A stretch of DNA of 64,000 nt from a bacterium. GTDB taxonomy: Bacteria > UBA8248. The stretch is taken from contig JAJDYR010000022.1 of NCBI GenBank assembly GCA_022825065.1, positions 161,021 to 225,020 on the forward strand, given 5' to 3'. Shown here one piece after another: positions 42,780-52,136 of the stretch (its first letter is position 1; the number at the start of each line of letters is the position of its first letter). Position numbers and translations under genes: made by a program. A model generated the notes under the pieces. It was not told the origin of the DNA. It did no database searches and saw nothing but the letters and a program-made list of their open reading frames with translations.

Positions 42780-43886
42780 ATGAAATCCCGTATCCGTTAC
42801 TTCGTTGCCGCCGTCGCGGCTCTGGCCGTCTTCGCATCGGGCGCGCTCGTATCCGAAGCGATGATGAAGAACCAGAAAGAGCTCGTGCGCGCGGCGAAAA
42901 AAGAGGGCGCCGTCACGCTCATCAACCCGCTGTTCAGCGACCGCACGGCCAAGCGTTTGGGTCCGGCCTTCGCCAAGCATTACGGCCTGGGCGACGGCTT
43001 CAAGTTCCGCAACCTGCGCAAGGGCACCGGCGCCACCGTCTCCCAGGTTCGCCAGGAGATGCGGGCCAAGAAGTTCACCGTCGACGTCCACGTGGTGAGC
43101 GCGCCCGGCTTCTTCGCAGCGGCCCAGAAACGCGGCGCGTACCACAAACTCGACAGCGCCGAGTGGAACAAGCACTTCGCGGCGGTCATCAAGAATGCCG
43201 GCCAGTACGCGAACTACCCCTACGTCGTGACGCCGCTGGCCTACACCTTCCAGCCCGTGTGGAACTCCGCCTGCCCCGGCATGAAGGATCTGAACGTGAC
43301 GTCCTATGCCGACACCATCTCCAAGAAGGTGATGGGACAGACCATCGCCGGCGACATCACCAAGAGCTTCACCTACACCAACACCGTCATCTCGCTCATC
43401 GAGAACGGCATGGACATGAACAAGTACTGGGACGCCCTGAAGGCCACGAAGCCCGTCGTCATGTTCCGCACCGAGCCGAAGATGCAGGTTCTCATCAACT
43501 GCGAGCGCGGCCTCGACCCCTGGAACATTACGGGCCGCGTCTGGCAGAACGTCCTCAAGAAGCCCGACCTCGCCAAAGTCCTCAGGACCGGCTACTACAA
43601 AGAAGGCCAGGTCATGCTGGGCAACCAGGCGGCCGTCCTGAACGGTGCGCCGAACCCCAACGCCGGCAAACTGCTGGTTGAATTCCTTCTCACCAAGGAA
43701 GGAACCGACGTATACGTGGAAGGCGAGGCCGTCTACAGCTTCCGCGCAGGCTACCAGCCGCCCGCGGCCGTGAAACCCTACCTCCTCGACCTCAGCAAGC
43801 ATAAGCTCCTGGGTCTCAAGGACTGGGTCGCCGCGCAGAAGAAGTTCAAGGCGACGCGCGCCGAATTCATCAAGCGCTTCAAGTAG
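42780..43886 (+). CDS. ABC transporter extracellular solute-binding protein, copy 2
   Basis: The product is 368 aa, the tandem paralogue of copy 1 with the same signal peptide and Shine-Dalgarno (AGGAG, ATG 42780). Differences cluster in a few surface segments (for example SYADTISKKVMGQTIAG versus SYPDTITKDLTGRNIAG, and GYQPPAAVKPYLL versus GYKPPKAVQPYLL). The ligand-lobe core is nearly unchanged, so specificity may be similar or slightly diverged. It is followed by a hairpin and the permease. Confidence 0.92.
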   Translation: MKSRIRYFVAAVAALAVFASGALVSEAMMKNQKELVRAAKKEGAVTLINPLFSDRTAKRLGPAFAKHYGLGDGFKFRNLRKGTGATVSQVRQEMRAKKFTVDVHVVSAPGFFAAAQKRGAYHKLDSAEWNKHFAAVIKNAGQYANYPYVVTPLAYTFQPVWNSACPGMKDLNVTSYADTISKKVMGQTIAGDITKSFTYTNTVISLIENGMDMNKYWDALKATKPVVMFRTEPKMQVLINCERGLDPWNITGRVWQNVLKKPDLAKVLRTGYYKEGQVMLGNQAAVLNGAPNPNAGKLLVEFLLTKEGTDVYVEGEAVYSFRAGYQPPAAVKPYLLDLSKHKLLGLKDWVAAQKKFKATRAEFIKRFK

Positions 43887-43913
43887 GACGCTTTATCGAT
43901 TGCTACTCGGAAC

Positions 43914-43942
43914 GGGTGGGAGTCCACAAGGGGCTCCCGCCC
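43914..43942 (+). terminator. Hairpin after binding protein copy 2
   Basis: GGGTGGGAGTCC-ACAA-GGGGCTCCCGCCC has 12 pairs including G-U pairs. It is the diverged counterpart of the hairpin at 42385 and sits between the binding-protein and permease genes. The remaining 260 bp to the permease shows no gene. Confidence 0.65.
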
Positions 43943-44202
43943 TTCCGGTTTCAGTAATGAAGCGATGCAATTCGCGGCGCGCCATGCCGCGAGGGTTCAG
44001 CCGATGCTGCCGCTCAGGCGCAAGATAAGCGGATCCTTCGCGATGTAGCGCGCAGCGAACTTTTTCCAGAAGACAAACTCCCCTGCGAATCCGCGTGACG
44101 TTTCGCAGGGCGTGTTGCTTTTGGAAACGACCTTCTTTATATTCGTTTGTTCGTATTCCCGAAAAGACTTGCGTTCGCAGGAAAGGTTGCATCAATAACA
44201 TT

Positions 44203-45951
44203 ATGGCTACGGATACCGCAGCACCTCAAATAGATGTAGCCCCACCCAGGGGCTGGCGCACGTGGTTCACGCAGGAGAACATCATCACGACCATCGTCGG
44301 CCTCATCGTGGCGGTGGCCGTCATCGTCCCGCTGGTCGCGCTCGTCATCAACAGCTTCCTGGTGCTCGACGACCTGGGGTTCGACACCGAATGGGGGCTT
44401 CAGAACTACAGGGATATATTCCACGGCCACGTTATCCGAAAGGCTCTCGTCAACACCGCCATCATCAGCACGGGCTGCACCATACTGGCCACGCTTCTGG
44501 GCGTATCGCTCGCGTGGATCAACGCGAGGACAAACTGCCCGTTCAGGGAGCAGCTCGAGCCCTTCAACCTCATCCCGTTCTTCCTGAGTCCTTTCGTGGG
44601 CGCGATCGCCTGGCACAACCTGGCCTCCCCCAAGGTCGGCCTCATCAACAACATGGCGAAAACCGCCTTTGGTATTGATTTTCCGCTTTTCAACGTCAAC
44701 AACCTGTGGGGCGTCATCTGGGTGACGGGGATTTTCTTCGCCCCCCTCGTCTACCTGTTCGTGGTCGGCTCGCTCAGGCGCATGGACCCATCGCTGGAAG
44801 ACAGCGCGCGCACGACGGGAGCGGGCCTGTTCCGCACCACCATGACAATCACCCTGCCCCTGGTGACGCCCGCGATTCTCTCGGGCGCCATCATCGTGTT
44901 CGTGACGACGGCAGGCGAATTCGGCGTCCCCTTCAAGCTCTCCGCCCCCTTCGGGTGGGAGACGCTGACCACGCAGATATTCACGAAAGCGGTGGGTGAC
45001 GACGCGAACCACTACCTCGGCGCCGCCATGAGCATGGTGGTGGGCGTGGTGACGGCGTTCTTCATCTGGATTCAGCACAGAATCATCGCGCCGCGCTCCT
45101 ACACGACGGTGACCGGCAAGGGCTTCCGGCCGAACCTCATCGACCTGGGCCGGTGGCGGTGGCTCGCATTCGCCTATAACTTGTCTTACGTGTGCGTCGC
45201 CGTGTTTCTTCCCATCATCTGTCTCTTCTTCGTGAGCCTCCATAAAATATGGTCGGGGAGAATCATCTGGTCGGAACTCACGTTCTGGAACTACCAGAAG
45301 GTACTCTTCTTCTGGTGGCCCGAGAGCATCCAGGCGGCCACCAACGGCATCATCAACAGCTTCATCCTCGCGTTCGGCGGCGCTTCCATCGCCATGGTGG
45401 TGGCCATCATCGTGAGCTACATGATCCACCGCACGAAGGGCTTCGGCGCGCGCCTGCTCGATTTCCTGAGCGTCATTCCTATCGGCTTCCCCGGCATCGT
45501 GCTGGCGATGGGCGTACTCGTCACCTACATCAGGACGCCCATCTACGCCACGCTCTGGATACTGCTGCTCGGCTACATTACGCGCTTCTTCCCGTACGGG
45601 CAGCGGAACATCTCCTCCATCATGATGGCCGTATCCGAAGAACTCGACCAGAGCTCGCGCATGGCGGGGGCTTCGTGGCTCACGACGCTGCGCAGAATCA
45701 CCATCCCGCTGCTCAAGCCGGGCATCTTCGCCGGGTGGATTCTGCTGTTCGTCATTTTCTTGAGGGAACTCTCCATCTCCATCATACTCTATTCCGCTGG
45801 CACGGAGACGCTCTCCGTCGGCGTGTATTATCTCTCGAACTTCGAAAACGAACCCATGACGTCGGCTCTTTCCATCGCGCAGACGGTCGCGTTGCTAATC
45901 TGCATCGTCATATTCAGGAAAGTCGCCGGCAAAGAGGCGCTGACGGCGTAG
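44203..45951 (+). CDS. ABC transporter permease, fused two-domain (FbpB-type)
   Basis: The product is 582 aa from ATG 44203 (MATDTAAPQIDVAPPRG), not the track's 44095. There are about 12 hydrophobic segments in two homologous halves, each with the EAA-type loop (LRRMDPSLEDSARTTGAGLFRTTMTITLPLV and AVSEELDQSSRMAGASWLTTLRRITIPLL). Together the halves form the membrane channel of a ferric-type importer. The 4-bp gap to the ATPase indicates coupling. No strong Shine-Dalgarno is visible. Confidence 0.93.
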   Translation: MATDTAAPQIDVAPPRGWRTWFTQENIITTIVGLIVAVAVIVPLVALVINSFLVLDDLGFDTEWGLQNYRDIFHGHVIRKALVNTAIISTGCTILATLLGVSLAWINARTNCPFREQLEPFNLIPFFLSPFVGAIAWHNLASPKVGLINNMAKTAFGIDFPLFNVNNLWGVIWVTGIFFAPLVYLFVVGSLRRMDPSLEDSARTTGAGLFRTTMTITLPLVTPAILSGAIIVFVTTAGEFGVPFKLSAPFGWETLTTQIFTKAVGDDANHYLGAAMSMVVGVVTAFFIWIQHRIIAPRSYTTVTGKGFRPNLIDLGRWRWLAFAYNLSYVCVAVFLPIICLFFVSLHKIWSGRIIWSELTFWNYQKVLFFWWPESIQAATNGIINSFILAFGGASIAMVVAIIVSYMIHRTKGFGARLLDFLSVIPIGFPGIVLAMGVLVTYIRTPIYATLWILLLGYITRFFPYGQRNISSIMMAVSEELDQSSRMAGASWLTTLRRITIPLLKPGIFAGWILLFVIFLRELSISIILYSAGTETLSVGVYYLSNFENEPMTSALSIAQTVALLICIVIFRKVAGKEALTA

Positions 45952-45955
45952 GACT

Positions 45956-47053
45956 ATGAGCGAAAACAACTATCTCCAGGTCGACCATCTCGTAAAATAC
46001 TTCGGCGACGACCGCGCCGTGGACGGCATTTCCTTCGGCATTCCGGAGGGGAAATTCCTGACCCTGCTCGGCCCCTCGGGCTGCGGGAAGACCACGACGC
46101 TCATGTGCATCGCCGGCCTCCACAAACCGGATGCGGGCGAGATCCGCATCGGCTCGGACCCGGTCACCTCGATAGAAAAACGCATCAACACCGCGCCGGA
46201 GAAGCGCAACATCGGCATGGTGTTCCAAAGCTACGCCATCTGGCCGCACATGGACGTGACCCAGAACGTGGCCTACCCGCTCGAGATACGCAACATGGCG
46301 CAATCCGAGATCGACGACCGCGTCGCCGAGGCGCTCAAGATCGTCGGCCTCACCGACATGGCGGACAAAAACGCCACGCAGCTCTCGGGCGGCCAGCAGC
46401 AAAGGGCGGCCCTTGCGCGCGCGATGGTCTTCCGGCCGCGCCTTCTGCTCTTCGATGAGCCGCTCAGCAACCTCGATCTCAAGCTCAGGGAGCAGATGCG
46501 CGTCGAACTCAAGCGCATCCAGCACGAAATCGGCATCACCTCGATCTACGTGACGCACGACCAGGCGGAAGCCCTCGTGATGAGCGATGAGATTATCGTG
46601 ATGAGCAAGGGACACATTGAACAAACCGGCGGCCCCCATAACATCTACGCGCGGCCCGTCAACAGGTTCGTGAGCAATTTCATCGGCGTGGCGAACCTGA
46701 CCGAGGGCCGAATCGTCGGTAACGGCGGAGGGGGCGCCGGGGCCATCGAGATATCCCAGGGCGGTGAGAGCGTGCAACTGCCCTGCCTGCTCGCCGACGG
46801 CCTCTCGGAGGGCGACGACGCCTATCTCTCCGTTCGCCCCGAGAACGTGGACGCATCGCGCAAGCCCATGGACGGCCCCCGGATCGAGGGCGAGGTGATT
46901 CAATCCGTCTTTCTGGGCAACTGCCTCGACTGCCGCGTGAAGTGGGGAGAATTCGAGTGGAAGGTGCTGGCGCATTCGAGAGAGCGCCTGCGCGTGGGCG
47001 AAAAGGTGTACGTGCGCCTCGACCCCGACCATACACTGGCCGTCAGACCCTAG
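45956..47053 (+). CDS. ABC transporter ATP-binding protein 1
   Basis: The product is 365 aa. Walker A is GPSGCGKTTTLMCIAGL, the signature is LSGGQQQRAALARAMV, Walker B is LLLFDEPLSNLD, and the switch His is in YVTHDQAEAL. A C-terminal TOBE-type domain (LADGLSEGDDAYLSVRPENV) follows. It energises import through the fused permease. Related to FbpC/PotA/MalK-type subunits. Confidence 0.95.
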   Translation: MSENNYLQVDHLVKYFGDDRAVDGISFGIPEGKFLTLLGPSGCGKTTTLMCIAGLHKPDAGEIRIGSDPVTSIEKRINTAPEKRNIGMVFQSYAIWPHMDVTQNVAYPLEIRNMAQSEIDDRVAEALKIVGLTDMADKNATQLSGGQQQRAALARAMVFRPRLLLFDEPLSNLDLKLREQMRVELKRIQHEIGITSIYVTHDQAEALVMSDEIIVMSKGHIEQTGGPHNIYARPVNRFVSNFIGVANLTEGRIVGNGGGGAGAIEISQGGESVQLPCLLADGLSEGDDAYLSVRPENVDASRKPMDGPRIEGEVIQSVFLGNCLDCRVKWGEFEWKVLAHSRERLRVGEKVYVRLDPDHTLAVRP

Positions 47054-47065
47054 AGGATAGATAGC

Positions 47066-48163
47066 GTGTCATTCGTCGAAATCTCGAAACTGGTGAAATC
47101 ATTCGGGCCCGAAGTGGCCGTGGCGGGAGTCGACCTCTCCGTCGAACAGGGGGAGTTCGTCACCCTTCTGGGGCCTTCGGGCTGCGGAAAAACCACGACG
47201 CTCAGGTGCATCGCCGGCCTCGAGCATCCCGACAGCGGCGACATTCAAATCGAGGGAGATTACGTCACCTCCGTCACGAACGAAATTTTCCTGACGCCCG
47301 AAGAAAGAAACCTGGGCATGGTGTTCCAGAGCTACGCCGTCTGGCCGCACATGACGGTCTTCGACAACGTGGCCTACGGCCTGAGGATCCGGCGCGAAAC
47401 CAGGGCCGCCATCAAGGAAAAAACGACGAAGGCGCTCGACCTCGTGGGTCTGGGCCATCTCGCCGAGCGCTACGCCACCAAGCTCTCAGGCGGGCAGCGC
47501 CAGCGCGTCGCCCTCGCCCGCGCCATCGTCTACAACCCCAAGGTGGTGCTCTTCGACGAACCCCTGAGCAACCTCGACGCCAAGCTGCGCGAACACATGC
47601 GCATCGAACTCACGCGCCTGCAGCACGACGTGGGCATCACATCGATCTACGTCACGCACGACCAGACCGAGGCGCTCGTGATGAGCGACAGGGTCGTGGT
47701 GATGGACAAGGGCGTCATCCAGCAAATCGGCGACCCCGAGAGCATCTACGCCGAACCGACGAACGCGTTCGTGGCGAATTTCATCGGCGTGGCGAATCTC
47801 ATGGAGGGCAAGCTGCTCGGCCACGACGGGGAACTGACGGACCTCGAAATTCCCCTGGGCGACGGAAGCGCTCCCATCCGCCTCAAGGCCACCGGCGCGG
47901 AGGGAGCGCCCGTAGGCGCGAAGATCATCCTGAGCATCCGCCCCGAGGACATCCTGCTGCACCTCGAGAAACCGGCCGAGGCGATGAACCTCTTCGAAGG
48001 CGAGGTGATCGACACCGTCTATCTGGGCAACTTCCTCGACTGCCAGGTCCGGGTCGGCCCGCACGAGGTCGGCGTGCAGATCGACCACTTCGAGGAACTC
48101 GACACCGGCCAGAAGGTGTATCTCTCCTTCACGCCCGACCACGGCTTGTGTCTGACTGAATAG
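47066..48163 (+). CDS. ABC transporter ATP-binding protein 2
   Basis: The product is 365 aa, starting at GTG with GAGGA upstream. Motifs are GPSGCGKTTTLRCIAGL, LSGGQRQRVALARAIV, VVLFDEPLSNLDAKL and YVTHDQTEAL, plus the TOBE-like C terminus (IILSIRPEDILLHLEK). It is a diverged paralogue of the preceding ATPase. Both are complete, so the importer may use a heterodimer, or each may serve a different permease. Confidence 0.95.
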   Translation: MSFVEISKLVKSFGPEVAVAGVDLSVEQGEFVTLLGPSGCGKTTTLRCIAGLEHPDSGDIQIEGDYVTSVTNEIFLTPEERNLGMVFQSYAVWPHMTVFDNVAYGLRIRRETRAAIKEKTTKALDLVGLGHLAERYATKLSGGQRQRVALARAIVYNPKVVLFDEPLSNLDAKLREHMRIELTRLQHDVGITSIYVTHDQTEALVMSDRVVVMDKGVIQQIGDPESIYAEPTNAFVANFIGVANLMEGKLLGHDGELTDLEIPLGDGSAPIRLKATGAEGAPVGAKIILSIRPEDILLHLEKPAEAMNLFEGEVIDTVYLGNFLDCQVRVGPHEVGVQIDHFEELDTGQKVYLSFTPDHGLCLTE

Positions 48164-48167
48164 CCCC

Positions 48168-49214
48168 ATGTCCCCCCGCGCTAAAGACGGCCCCAGACTT
48201 CTGGCGGGAGGAGACATCGCCATCAACCGCGCGGAGGCGAAAGGCGCTTTCGGCAGGCTGATTCCCCTCCTCCGGGAAGCGGACGTCTCCTTCGCCAATC
48301 TGGAACTGCCCCTTTCTCACGACGGAAAACCCGCACCCGAGAAAATCCTGCTGCGCGGCGCGCCGGAGATGGCCGGCGCCTTGACCGAGGCGGGCTTCGA
48401 CGTCATGGCCTTCGCCAACAACCACGTGCTCGACTACGGAGAAGACGCCTTTGCGGAAACCATGTCGCTCATGGATTCGCTGGGCGTCGCCCTCGTGGGC
48501 GGCGGCATGAACCTCGCACAGGCGAGAAAGCCGGTCCTCATCGAGCGCGGAGGCCTCAAAGTCGGTTTTCTCGCGTATTGCTCCGTCATCCCGAGGGGTT
48601 TCGAGGCCGCGGCGTCCGGGCCCGGCGTGAACCCCATACGCGCCCACACGGCCTATCGCCCCTGGCGCGACCTCTCGGAATACCCGGGCACTCCGCCGCG
48701 AATTGACACCTGGGCGGAACCCGCCCACCTCGCGCGCATGAAGCGCGACGTCAGGAATTTGAAGAAAAAAGCGGATCTGGTCGTCGTGAACCACCACTGG
48801 GGCACGAGCATGACGCACGAGGTGATGGCTTTCGAGCGAGAAATCGCCCACGCCAGCGTCGATGCGGGCGCAGACCTTGTTTTAGGAGGCCACCCGCACG
48901 TTCTCCAGGCTGTCGAATTCCACAAGGGCGCGCCCATCGTCTACAGCATGGGGAACCTGATATTCGACTTTGACATCCCGTTTTTCACCGACGAAACGCA
49001 CGACACCTTCCTGTTCGGCTGCGCGCTGACCAAAAAGGGGGTGAGAGACCCCTACCTCATGCCCGTGACGGCCGGCGTATTCTCGAAACCCAGGCTCCAT
49101 TCCCCCAGGCGGGGCGAGGGCCGCCGAATCGTCGATGTGATGAACGCGCTGAACGAACCCTTCGGAACGAGCCTGGAAATCCAGGACGACCGGGTTTTGA
49201 TATCGGCCCCTTAA
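48168..49214 (+). CDS. CapA/PgsA-family metallophosphatase-like protein
   Basis: The product is 348 aa. Motifs of the CapA family are LLAGGDIAINRAEAKGAFG, VSFANLELPLSHDGKP, FANNHVLDYGEDAF, VNHHWGTSMTHEV and LGGHPHVLQAVE. Relatives are linked to poly-gamma-glutamate capsule synthesis and to phosphoesterase folds. No PGA synthase genes adjoin, so its role is open. Four bases separate it from the ATPase gene, so it probably belongs to the transporter operon. Confidence 0.88.
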   Translation: MSPRAKDGPRLLAGGDIAINRAEAKGAFGRLIPLLREADVSFANLELPLSHDGKPAPEKILLRGAPEMAGALTEAGFDVMAFANNHVLDYGEDAFAETMSLMDSLGVALVGGGMNLAQARKPVLIERGGLKVGFLAYCSVIPRGFEAAASGPGVNPIRAHTAYRPWRDLSEYPGTPPRIDTWAEPAHLARMKRDVRNLKKKADLVVVNHHWGTSMTHEVMAFEREIAHASVDAGADLVLGGHPHVLQAVEFHKGAPIVYSMGNLIFDFDIPFFTDETHDTFLFGCALTKKGVRDPYLMPVTAGVFSKPRLHSPRRGEGRRIVDVMNALNEPFGTSLEIQDDRVLISAP

Positions 49215-49278
49215 GACGCCATCTCTTCAAGACCGCGCACTGCCCTCACCTGGCGCAAACCGGCCTTTCGAGCTTCTC

Positions 49279-49638
49279 CTAACTCAACACCCCGTCGGCG
49301 TCGCGAACCGGTCCCTTGATGATGATGGCCTGCATCTTCTCACCCACGGCCGCCGTCTTGTGCTCCATGCCTGCGGGGATGAACGCCACCGCCCCCGGAT
49401 AAAGGTCGATTTTCTCGCCGTGCGTCTCCGTATAGCCCCGTCCGCTCAGCACCCAGATGACTTCCTCCTGTCCGGGGTGCGCGTGCGGCTCGTGCGGTGT
49501 GGCGGGGTCGTACTCGGTGAGTCCCACGCGCACGTGTTCGGAGCCGTTCGCGGCCGGGCTGACCAGGATTTTCGTCTGCCCCCAATCCACGGGCTTGAAA
49601 GCCGCTTTCTGAACGTCCACTACTGATTTCTCCGGCAT
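49279..49638 (-). CDS. Small cupin-domain protein
   Basis: The product is 119 aa from ATG 49638 (AGGAG upstream), one codon inside the track's GTG. The single cupin barrel has PHEPHAHPGQEEVIWVLSGRGYTE and PGAVAFIPAGMEHK (metal ligands H-x-H, E, H). It may bind a metal and a small ligand. It is co-oriented with the dehydrogenase gene upstream. Confidence 0.85.
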   Translation of the reverse strand: MPEKSVVDVQKAAFKPVDWGQTKILVSPAANGSEHVRVGLTEYDPATPHEPHAHPGQEEVIWVLSGRGYTETHGEKIDLYPGAVAFIPAGMEHKTAAVGEKMQAIIIKGPVRDADGVLS

Positions 49639-49682
49639 CACAATCTCCTATATTCTACTTGAATAATTCTGTGTAAGTAGTT

Positions 49683-50738
49683 CTATTTTAGTCTGTTTCT
49701 TACGGCGTCGCCGCATTCTTTCGTGGTCAATTTCCCCCCGATGTCTCCAGTGCGCTCCCCGTGCGCGATAGCCCCTTCCACGGCGCGCCGTATGGATGCC
49801 CCACCCTCACCGCAGCCCAGGTGATCCAGCAACAGAGCGCCCGTCAAAATGGCCGCCATCGGGTTGGCGATCCCGCGTCCGTAGATGTCGGGCGCCGTGC
49901 CGTGCACCGGCTCGAACATCGAGACCCCCTCGAGATTCACGTTCGCGGAGGGTGCCAAGCCCAGCCCGCCGACGAGGCCGGAGGTGATGTCGCTCAGAAT
50001 GTCGCCGAACATGTTGTTGGTGACGATGATGTCGAATTCTCCTGGATGCTGAATCACCTCCATCGCCACCGCGTCGATGTGCTTGGCCTCGGACTCGACG
50101 TCTTCGAAATCCGCCCGCACCTCATCGAACACGCGCCGCCATATGCCGCCTGCGTAGCGAAGCCCGCTCGCCTTGTCCGCCATGGTGACTTTTCTACGCT
50201 TGTGGCGCCTCGCGAACTCGAACGACGCCCGGATGACGCGCTCCACCCCCTTGTAGGTATGCACCTCTTCCTGCAGGGCAACCTCGTCTTTCGTGCCCTC
50301 CTTGAAAAACCCGCCCACGTTCACGAACAGGCCCTCGGTGTTCTCGCGCACGACGACGTGGTCGATGTCGCCCGCCCCTTTATTCTTGAGGGGCGTCAAA
50401 TCCTCATGGTAGAGCCTGCAGGGGCGGATGTTCGCGTATAAATCCAGCCCGAAGCGAACCCCCAGAATCACCTCCTCCTGTACGATGGAGCCGGGAACCC
50501 TCGGATCGCCGATGGCCCCTTGAAAAACGGCGTCGAAACCCGCCCGAAGCGTATCGCAGCCGTCTTCTGGCATGCCCCTGCCCTGCTCCAGATACCGATC
50601 GCTCCCCCAGTCGAAGTATTCGAACTCGACCGGAAACGAGGCCGCTTCGGCCGCCGCCTTGAGCGTCTCCTCCGCCTCGGGCATCACCTCGTTCGCGATT
50701 CCGTCTCCGCGCACCACCGCTATGCGAGCCACTCTCAT
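49683..50738 (-). CDS. Isocitrate/isopropylmalate dehydrogenase-family enzyme
   Basis: The product is 351 aa from the ATG in GGGGAGAGATG; the track adds 23 leader residues. Family motifs: VVRGDGIANEVMPEAE, VVRENTEGLFVNVGGF, KASGLRYAGGIW and NMFGDILSDITSGLVGGLGLAPSANV, then FEPVHGTAPDIYGRGIANPMA. It oxidatively decarboxylates a 2-hydroxyacid-type substrate with NAD(P). It could be isopropylmalate, tartrate, homoisocitrate or related; no leuCD genes lie nearby, so leucine biosynthesis is not assumed. Confidence 0.92.
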   Translation of the reverse strand: MRVARIAVVRGDGIANEVMPEAEETLKAAAEAASFPVEFEYFDWGSDRYLEQGRGMPEDGCDTLRAGFDAVFQGAIGDPRVPGSIVQEEVILGVRFGLDLYANIRPCRLYHEDLTPLKNKGAGDIDHVVVRENTEGLFVNVGGFFKEGTKDEVALQEEVHTYKGVERVIRASFEFARRHKRRKVTMADKASGLRYAGGIWRRVFDEVRADFEDVESEAKHIDAVAMEVIQHPGEFDIIVTNNMFGDILSDITSGLVGGLGLAPSANVNLEGVSMFEPVHGTAPDIYGRGIANPMAAILTGALLLDHLGCGEGGASIRRAVEGAIAHGERTGDIGGKLTTKECGDAVRNRLK

Positions 50739-50912
50739 CTCTCCCCTGTTCCAGATAGCATTCCCGAAAAGAAGCGCATTTTGACAAAACGCGAGCGCAA
50801 CCCGCAAGGCGAGCCGCAGCCCCGGCGCGACTTCCCGAAAAACGCATAGACGGGCTAATATGCGCAGTATTCACGGCATCATCAAAATCAACATTTTTTC
50901 GAGGAGATGTTC

Positions 50913-52010
50913 ATGGTCGAGTCCGGTCCCCTGCCCGAAGGCACGGTGCGCTTTCCCGCCGAAGTCATCGAAGAGTTCGTCTACACCATATTCCGCAGCA
51001 AGGACGTGCCCGAGGACGACGCCCGCCTGGTGGCGAAAGTATTGGTCAGCGCCGATTTGAGAGGCATCCGCAGCCACGGGGCGGCGCGGCTGACCTTCTT
51101 CATGGTTCGCATCGAGAACGGCGTGCTCAACAACAGGCCCGACATGAAATTCTACAAGGGAAGCGACACCACCGGCCTTCTCGACGCGGACGACGCCATC
51201 GGCATCGTCGCCTCGAACCGCGCGATGGACGAGGCCCTCGCCATGGCGGAAAAACACGGCTCCGGCTTCGTGACCGTCCGCAACAGCAGCCACTTCGGCT
51301 ACGCGGGCTATTGGGCCCAAAAGGCGATGGAGGCGGGCTTCATCGGCATCAGCATGACGAACGGCGGACGCCGCACCGCTCCCACCTTCGGGGGGGAGGC
51401 GCTTTTCGGCACAAACCCGATGAGCGTGGCGATACCCGGCGGACCGGGAGGAACCGATTTTCATCTCGACATGGCCACCGCCGTGACGGCCGTGGGCAAA
51501 ATCGAGACGGCCCTGCGCGAAGGCCGTGAAGTCCCCAAGGGATGGGTGCTCTCCTCACTGGGAACGCCTACATTGAACGAGAAGAGCATCCTGAACTACG
51601 AGGTGCCGCTCGCGCCCCTGGGCGGCGAGGGAGACGAGACCGGCGGCCACAAGGGCTACGGCCTCCAGCTCATGATCGAGCTTCTGTGCGGCGTGCTGTC
51701 AGGCGCGGGTCTGGAAAGCCGCCTGGCGGGCGCGGCAGGCACGGCGAAATCCGCCACGGGCCACTTCATGGGCGCGATCAAGATGTCGGGATTCAGGGAC
51801 TTGTCCGCCATGTTCGGGGACATGACGAAACTCTTCGAGACCATCCGGGGGGCGAAAAAAGCACCGGGCCACGACCGCATCTACATTCACGGCGAGCCCG
51901 AGGCGATCGCCGAGGAGGAGAACAGGCGCATCGGCGTACCCATCACCCCCGCCGTCCTGGAGCAGATGCAAAGGCTGAACGAGGAACTCGAACTCGGTTT
52001 CGAGCTTTAA
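50913..52010 (+). CDS. Ldh-family (malate/L-lactate/ureidoglycolate type) dehydrogenase
   Basis: The product is 365 aa from the second ATG (GAGGAG six bases upstream). Signatures are DLRGIRSHGAARL, HFGYAGYWAQKAM, GTNPMSVAIPGG and GGHKGYGLQLMIELLCGVLSGAG. The NAD(P) fold is distinct from classical Rossmann. It reduces or oxidises 2-oxo/2-hydroxy acids. It is divergent from the dehydrogenase gene and ends at a repeat-rich gap. Confidence 0.92.
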   Translation: MVESGPLPEGTVRFPAEVIEEFVYTIFRSKDVPEDDARLVAKVLVSADLRGIRSHGAARLTFFMVRIENGVLNNRPDMKFYKGSDTTGLLDADDAIGIVASNRAMDEALAMAEKHGSGFVTVRNSSHFGYAGYWAQKAMEAGFIGISMTNGGRRTAPTFGGEALFGTNPMSVAIPGGPGGTDFHLDMATAVTAVGKIETALREGREVPKGWVLSSLGTPTLNEKSILNYEVPLAPLGGEGDETGGHKGYGLQLMIELLCGVLSGAGLESRLAGAAGTAKSATGHFMGAIKMSGFRDLSAMFGDMTKLFETIRGAKKAPGHDRIYIHGEPEAIAEEENRRIGVPITPAVLEQMQRLNEELELGFEL

Positions 52011-52030
52011 GCGTTCGGCGAGGTTCAACC

Positions 52031-52135
52031 GTAGGGGCCGCATACGGGATTGTCGAAAACCCCTTCGTCCCGAGCGGCGCCCCCGTTCGCTTCACCCTGA
52101 GTAGTCCTGAGCTTCTCGAAGGACGTATCGAAGGG
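52031..52135. repeat. Half copies of the two palindromic repeat families
   Basis: GTAGGGGCCGCATA (52031-52044) is one arm of the CGCATATATGCG element. CACCCTGAGTAG...CGTATCGAAGGGG (52092-52135) is one arm of the hairpin seen at 17801. They abut each other and the larger element that follows. Confidence 0.7.
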
Positions 52136-52136
52136 G

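Larger units (their letters stand above)
41195..44255. repeat. Tandem duplication, 1530-bp period (binding protein plus permease 5' stub)
   Basis: Unit 1 spans about 41195-42725 and unit 2 about 42725-44255. Start codons of the two binding proteins (41250, 42780) and of the permease stub and real permease (42673, 44203) are each exactly 1530 bp apart. Protein copies differ at only a minority of positions, so the duplication is fairly recent. Confidence 0.85.
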
